Origin: Caldifarciminota bacterium
GTDB taxonomy: Bacteria > Hydrothermota > Tepidihabitantia > SM23-42
Length of the DNA: 64,000 bases
Reading direction: 5' to 3'
Assembly (NCBI GenBank): GCA_020349965.1
Contig: CP070705.1
Span: forward strand, 823,569-887,568
A program made the position numbers and the translations under genes. The notes beneath the pieces are model-generated. The model was not told the origin of the DNA and searched no databases. It worked only from the letters and a program-made list of their open reading frames with translations. Shown one piece after another: positions 60,238-64,000 of this stretch (the stretch's first letter is position 1; every line of letters begins with the position of its first letter).

Positions 60238-60948
60238 ATGGAACTCTCGGTTAATATCGACCATGTAGCAACCGTCAGAGAAGCGCGTAAAGAAAATTTT
60301 CCCGATCCGGTACATGCGGCGGTCGAAGCCGAATTGGGTGGGGCCGATGGGATAACGGTGCATCTGCGCAGCGATCGCAGGCATATAAAGGAGCGCGATC
60401 TGAGCGTACTCAGACACGTGATCAGGACCGACCTGAATCTGGAGATGGCTGCGACCGTCGAAATGGCAGGCATCGCGTCCGAAGCGAAACCCGACCGCAT
60501 CACGCTGGTGCCGGAAGCCCCGGGTGAAGTGACGACACAAGGTGGCCTTAATCTGATGACAGTGAAACAGGATTTGAAGGCATACATATCGGATCTTAAG
60601 AGTAAGGGGATGAGGGTCGGTATATTCATCGATCCTGATGCGGAACAGGTCAAAGAGGCGGTCAGGGTGGGTGCCGGCTACGTCGAGATAAATACCAATG
60701 AGTATACGAGAACTAAACGTGTAAAAGATGAAACGATAAAGATTGCCCGTGTCGCCAAGGCGGCGCGGCGCGAAGGTCTGATAGTTCACGCCGGACACGG
60801 TATTGACTACAGGAATATTCTGCCTCTCCTGCACATCCAGGAGATCACCGGCTATTCGATCGGGTATGCGATCATTTCGCGCGCTCTGTTTGTCGGTTTG
60901 AGACAGGCCGTGAGCGAGATGAAGGAGATAATAAAAGGAGTAAGATGA
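60238..60948 (+). CDS. pdxJ: Pyridoxine 5'-phosphate synthase
   Basis: PdxJ condenses DXP with aminoacetone phosphate to make PNP. The 236-aa TIM barrel has LSVNIDHVATVREARKE, GADGITVHLRSDRRHI, the catalytic VTLVPEAPGEVTTQGGL (here ITLVPEAPGEVTTQGG) and HAGHGIDYRNI. It is leaderless and leads an operon: secD starts within its last codons (4-bp overlap). Confidence 0.96.
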   Translation: MELSVNIDHVATVREARKENFPDPVHAAVEAELGGADGITVHLRSDRRHIKERDLSVLRHVIRTDLNLEMAATVEMAGIASEAKPDRITLVPEAPGEVTTQGGLNLMTVKQDLKAYISDLKSKGMRVGIFIDPDAEQVKEAVRVGAGYVEINTNEYTRTKRVKDETIKIARVAKAARREGLIVHAGHGIDYRNILPLLHIQEITGYSIGYAIISRALFVGLRQAVSEMKEIIKGVR

Positions 60949-62459
60949 GACATATTGGTTTGAGGATAGGGATAGTGATTGTTGCAGTCCTCCTTGGCAT
61001 CTACGCAATAATTCCGACGATCAGGCTCTACACGGAAGCGAACCTCCCGGAGGCGACGAAAATCGCGCTCGCCAAAAGGGCGATACATCTCGGTTTGGAC
61101 CTCAGGGGAGGGATGCATCTAGTGCTGGAAGTTGATACAGCTGGCATTGAGGAGAAGCCGGATGATCTGCGGGACCGTGCGTTCGAGATCATTCGGAATC
61201 GTGTTGACGAGTTTGGCGTGTATGAGCCCGTTATTGAGAGGCAGTCAGGCGGCAGGATGTTGGTACAACTACCTGGCGTGGATCGGGAAAGAGCGATTGA
61301 GTTGATCAAGAAGGTTGCACATCTTGAATTCAGAGTAGCGGCTGATGACCGAATGGCCGAGGTCGTCGAGAAAATCGATCAGTATCTGCAAGGCGGCGAT
61401 ACGTTGGCTTTTGACCAGCCGTTCAGTTCATACATAATGACCGTCGAAAGAGACCCAGGTTTTGATTACCGTGATGAAGATTCAATAGTGGCGATGCTCA
61501 GTCGTGCGAGGGAAGTCATTCCTGAAGATATCGAGTTTGTATTCGGTCCGCGTGAACAGTCCGAAGGTCGTGAGGTAAAACGTCTGTACCTGCTCAAAAC
61601 CGCCGCGGAGTTGACCGGCGAGGCCATTCGAGATGCGCGGCATGGACCGAATCAGAGCGGTAACCTGCAATACGCAGGTTCCTGGGAAATCGATCTTGAA
61701 TTCAAGCGGGAAGCGGCTCGGAGATTCGCGTCGATAACAGGTAAGAACGTAAACAAGAGGTTGGCTATCGTGCTCGACAACGTTGTACAATCTGCACCAG
61801 TGGTCACTGAACGTATTCCCCAAGGCCGGGCCAGCATCACCGGGCGTTTCACGGCCGAACAGGCCCGTGATCTTGCTATCGTACTGAAAGCGGGTGCACT
61901 GCCTGCACCGCTAAAGATCGTTGAAGAACGTACTGTAGGCCCGAGTCTGGGCCGCGATTCCATTGAAAGTGGGATCCGGGCAGTACTTATTGCCGGTGCC
62001 GTTGTTGCCCTCTTCATGCTGATATACTACTCTTTGTCAGGATTTGTCGCAGATCTTGCTCTACTATTGAACCTGTTCTTCCTGCTCGCGGTGTTGAGTG
62101 CATTTCGTGGTAGCCTGACGATGCCCGGTATCGCCGGTATCGCATTGACGATCGGCATGGCAGTCGATGCGAACGTACTTATTTTTGAACGAATAAGAGA
62201 GGAACTGAGGATCGGCAAGACGACAAGAACCGCAATCGATCAGGGCTTTGCGAGAGCATGGATCACTATTTTCGACTCCAACGTCACGACGATCATCATC
62301 GGTGTGATTCTCTTTATTTTTGGCAGCGGTTCGATCAAGGGTTTCGCGCTTACGCTGACCATCGGGTTATTGAGCAACTTATTTACGGCCGTCTTCACAG
62401 GCAAGGTCATCTTCAACTACTTCACGTACAAATTTGACGTACATAAACTGAGGATCTGA
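60945..62459 (+). CDS. secD: Preprotein translocase subunit SecD
   Basis: SecD helps pull exported proteins from the Sec channel using the proton gradient. The 504-aa protein has one N-terminal span, a conserved GLDLRGGMHLVLEVD, and a large periplasmic head (about 30-310). Five C-terminal spans include MAVDANVLIFERIREEL. It is separate from SecF. AAAAGGAG lies before ATG 60945. The gap to secF is 2 bp. Confidence 0.97.
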   Translation: MRHIGLRIGIVIVAVLLGIYAIIPTIRLYTEANLPEATKIALAKRAIHLGLDLRGGMHLVLEVDTAGIEEKPDDLRDRAFEIIRNRVDEFGVYEPVIERQSGGRMLVQLPGVDRERAIELIKKVAHLEFRVAADDRMAEVVEKIDQYLQGGDTLAFDQPFSSYIMTVERDPGFDYRDEDSIVAMLSRAREVIPEDIEFVFGPREQSEGREVKRLYLLKTAAELTGEAIRDARHGPNQSGNLQYAGSWEIDLEFKREAARRFASITGKNVNKRLAIVLDNVVQSAPVVTERIPQGRASITGRFTAEQARDLAIVLKAGALPAPLKIVEERTVGPSLGRDSIESGIRAVLIAGAVVALFMLIYYSLSGFVADLALLLNLFFLLAVLSAFRGSLTMPGIAGIALTIGMAVDANVLIFERIREELRIGKTTRTAIDQGFARAWITIFDSNVTTIIIGVILFIFGSGSIKGFALTLTIGLLSNLFTAVFTGKVIFNYFTYKFDVHKLRI

Positions 62460-62461
62460 CA

Positions 62462-63361
62462 ATGATTGAAATATTACGTAATCCCACAATAGATTTCATA
62501 GCGAAGAGAAAATACGGTTTCATTTTTTCGGCGGTCGTCATGGTCATCTCGCTCGCCTTAATCTTCGTGAGAGGACCGAACTTTGGGATCGACTTCACTG
62601 GTGGAGCTTTGCTCCAGATCAAGTTCGATCAGGCGATAACGACTGGGGCATTGAGAAATTCGCTTTCAAAGATAGGCAGAGGCAGCGCGCAGATACAATC
62701 ACTGGGTGTTGCGAAAACTGAATATATCGTCAGGGTGGCTGGTGAAAACCCCGAAGGATTCGCCCCGGCGCTAAAAACTGTCCTTTCGGAGGACTTCCCT
62801 GACAATGCGAGGGAATTCCTGAGGGAGGAGACCGTAGAGCCGAAGATCGGTAAGGAATTGTTGAGCAAGACGATATGGGCGGTCATCATCGCGCTCGTTC
62901 TCATCCTTATATATGTTTCATTCAGGTTCGATTACCGCTTCGGTACTGCGGCCGTCATTGCATTATTTCACGACGCTATATTCACGCTAGGAGTTCTCGT
63001 CCTTACTCAGCGCGAACTCTCGATCGTCGTCGTTGGCGCATTGCTCACCATAATCGGATATTCGATAAATGACTCAATAGTCATCTCGGACCGGATACGG
63101 GAGAAATACAATAAGATGCGTCGCGAGGCGTACAATGTTGTCTTGAATACAGGATTGAATGAGACTCTTTCCCGGACTGTCCTCACCGTGGGTACTACGC
63201 TGCTGGCTGTGATTGCTCTTTTGGTCTTTGGTGGTACGGTTATTGCCGATTTTGCATTCACTCTGCTCATTGGTTTCTTGATCGGCACCTATTCCTCGAT
63301 CTTCATACTCGCCGGTATTGTATCGGTATGGGAAGAGAAGTTTCCTAAGAAGAAGAAATAA
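62462..63361 (+). CDS. secF: Preprotein translocase subunit SecF
   Basis: The 299-aa partner of SecD has an N-terminal span, the motif GPNFGIDFTGGALLQIKF, a periplasmic domain, and five C-terminal spans. IGYSINDSIVISDRIREK corresponds to the family's conserved D-rich segment. Stop TAA at 63359-63361 overlaps the proposed ATA start of pgpA. Confidence 0.97.
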   Translation: MIEILRNPTIDFIAKRKYGFIFSAVVMVISLALIFVRGPNFGIDFTGGALLQIKFDQAITTGALRNSLSKIGRGSAQIQSLGVAKTEYIVRVAGENPEGFAPALKTVLSEDFPDNAREFLREETVEPKIGKELLSKTIWAVIIALVLILIYVSFRFDYRFGTAAVIALFHDAIFTLGVLVLTQRELSIVVVGALLTIIGYSINDSIVISDRIREKYNKMRREAYNVVLNTGLNETLSRTVLTVGTTLLAVIALLVFGGTVIADFAFTLLIGFLIGTYSSIFILAGIVSVWEEKFPKKKK

Positions 63362-63813
63362 CGAAGTACCTGAAGATCATACTCGCAACGGGGTTCTTCA
63401 TCGGTCATGTACCGGTGGCTCCGGCGACGTTTTCTTGTTTGATCGGCATTCTTATATGGTATCTTCTTTTTCCTTTCAAGGTATTTTACATCGTCGTTGC
63501 CGTAATCTTCTTCGTTACGGGTATTGCCATCTGCAATGATCTGTCCAAAGAATGGGGCAAAGACCCTCGCCGGATCGTCATTGACGAATACGTAGCGATT
63601 CTGCTGCCGCTCTATTTCACACCACAGAGAATAATCCCTCTTGCCATCACGGTCATACTTTTCAGATTTTTCGATATCGTGAAACCGCCACCGATTAGAA
63701 AGTTAGAGAATCTGAGTGGTGGTTGGGGTATAATGTTCGATGATCTCTTGGCGGCAGTGTACACAACGATAATCGTATTGTTCTTACGGTTGATTCCGCT
63801 AAACGTTTTCTAA
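63358..63813 (+). CDS. pgpA: Phosphatidylglycerophosphatase A, probable ATA start
   Basis: PgpA makes phosphatidylglycerol. The C-terminal region has DPRRIVIDEYVAILLPLYF (metal-binding acidic residues) and FRFFDIVKPPPIRKLE, both diagnostic. The conserved N-terminal ATGFFIGHVPVAPATF begins upstream of the only near GTG (63415), so that GTG would cut the first helix. The open frame offers ATA 63358 (overlapping the secF stop as ATAA), CTG 63370 or ATA 63379. The first gives 151 aa and a coupled arrangement. About four membrane segments. Family firm, start inferred. Confidence 0.88.
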   Translation: MTKYLKIILATGFFIGHVPVAPATFSCLIGILIWYLLFPFKVFYIVVAVIFFVTGIAICNDLSKEWGKDPRRIVIDEYVAILLPLYFTPQRIIPLAITVILFRFFDIVKPPPIRKLENLSGGWGIMFDDLLAAVYTTIIVLFLRLIPLNVF

Positions 63814-63821
63814 GGATGGCA

Positions 63822-64000
63822 ATGAAGAGTCGTGGCGTCGATGCCAGGGTCAGTAGACTTATGACGGACGGGCATCTAACCCTAAGTGTTTGTGAGTCGT
63901 GCACAGGGGGCATGTTGGGTTCGGTCATTACGAGTTTTCCCGGTAGTTCAAGGTATTTTGTTGGTGGCATCATCGCCTATTCGGATAGAGCAAAGAAGAA
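63822..64000 (+). CDS. CinA C-terminal/PncC-type nicotinamide-nucleotide amidase, cut by window edge
   Basis: Only the first 59 residues are in the window. They read LTLSVCESCTGGMLGSVI and FPGSSRYFVGGIIAYSDRAKK, the SESCTGG and PGSSxYFxGG motifs of the CinA C-terminal amidohydrolase. AAGGA at 63812-63816 fits ATG 63822; ATG 63816 in the same frame is alternative. It starts 8 bp after pgpA, as pgpA-cinA pairs often do. Whether an N-terminal CinA domain is missing is clear: this is the stand-alone form. Confidence 0.9.
   Translation, partial: MKSRGVDARVSRLMTDGHLTLSVCESCTGGMLGSVITSFPGSSRYFVGGIIAYSDRAKK

Overview
The window is a gene-dense, operon-rich bacterial chromosome segment with housekeeping genes on both strands, five tRNAs, and no phage, transposase or CRISPR array. 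Both edges cut genes. The lineage looks like the FCB group or a neighbour such as candidate division WOR-3. This is an inference from surface proteins with FlgD-like C-terminal sorting domains, GWxTD-domain proteins, a DUF2723 membrane protein, an asparagine-synthetase-B-type protein otherwise typical of Bacteroidetes-like genomes, and outer-membrane barrel and lipoprotein signals.

Layout. 1-5.1 kb: envelope and peptidase genes (AsnB-like, YceD, DacB, a 50-aa membrane peptide, M19 dipeptidase), tRNA-Ala and a barrel protein. 5.2-8.1 kb: yebC-ruvC-ruvA-ruvB operon on the minus strand. 8.1-16.6 kb: secreted or surface proteins, a membrane aminopropyltransferase-like protein, and purC. 16.7-21.8 kb: a Lys-rich micro-ORF, tRNA-Val, purN, GT2-surE, pcm-tRNA-Pro with a split tRNA relic, and LOG-acyP-apt. 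21.8-34.2 kb: diguanylate cyclase, DUF2723/TPR protein, PP-loop/NFACT-R protein, HIT, purF, gdhA, RlmI-like methylase, Na+ symporter. 34.2-43.6 kb: YitT, a 623-aa coiled-coil protein, tRNA-Met, two GWxTD proteins, a thioredoxin-like/larE/chrA operon, M48 protease, cupin. 43.6-54.2 kb: uvrA, pstSCAB1B2-phoU, ribBA-ribH-nusB-phosphoesterase. 54.3-64 kb: grpE-dnaK-dnaJ-rsmE, initiator tRNA, an ARPP-1/DUF6569 protein, and pdxJ-secD-secF-pgpA-cinA.

Three features stand out. First, the pst operon carries two tandem PstB ATPases whose lost motifs are complementary. PstB1 lacks the Q-loop Gln and switch His but keeps LSGGQ. PstB2 keeps Q, H and Walker motifs but has LSAEK in place of LSGGQ. This predicts an obligate asymmetric heterodimer with one consensus and one degenerate ATP site. 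Second, promoters follow a rigid TTGAC(A/T)-N16-TA(T/G)AAT pattern, and in at least eleven genes the -10 hexamer ends only 5-7 nt before the start codon, so those mRNAs should be leaderless. Third, three conserved genes (yceD, larE, pgpA) have no ATG/GTG/TTG at the N-terminus their family requires and appear to start at ATA. In two of them the ATA overlaps the upstream stop codon (ATAG, ATAA), replacing the usual ATGA coupling.
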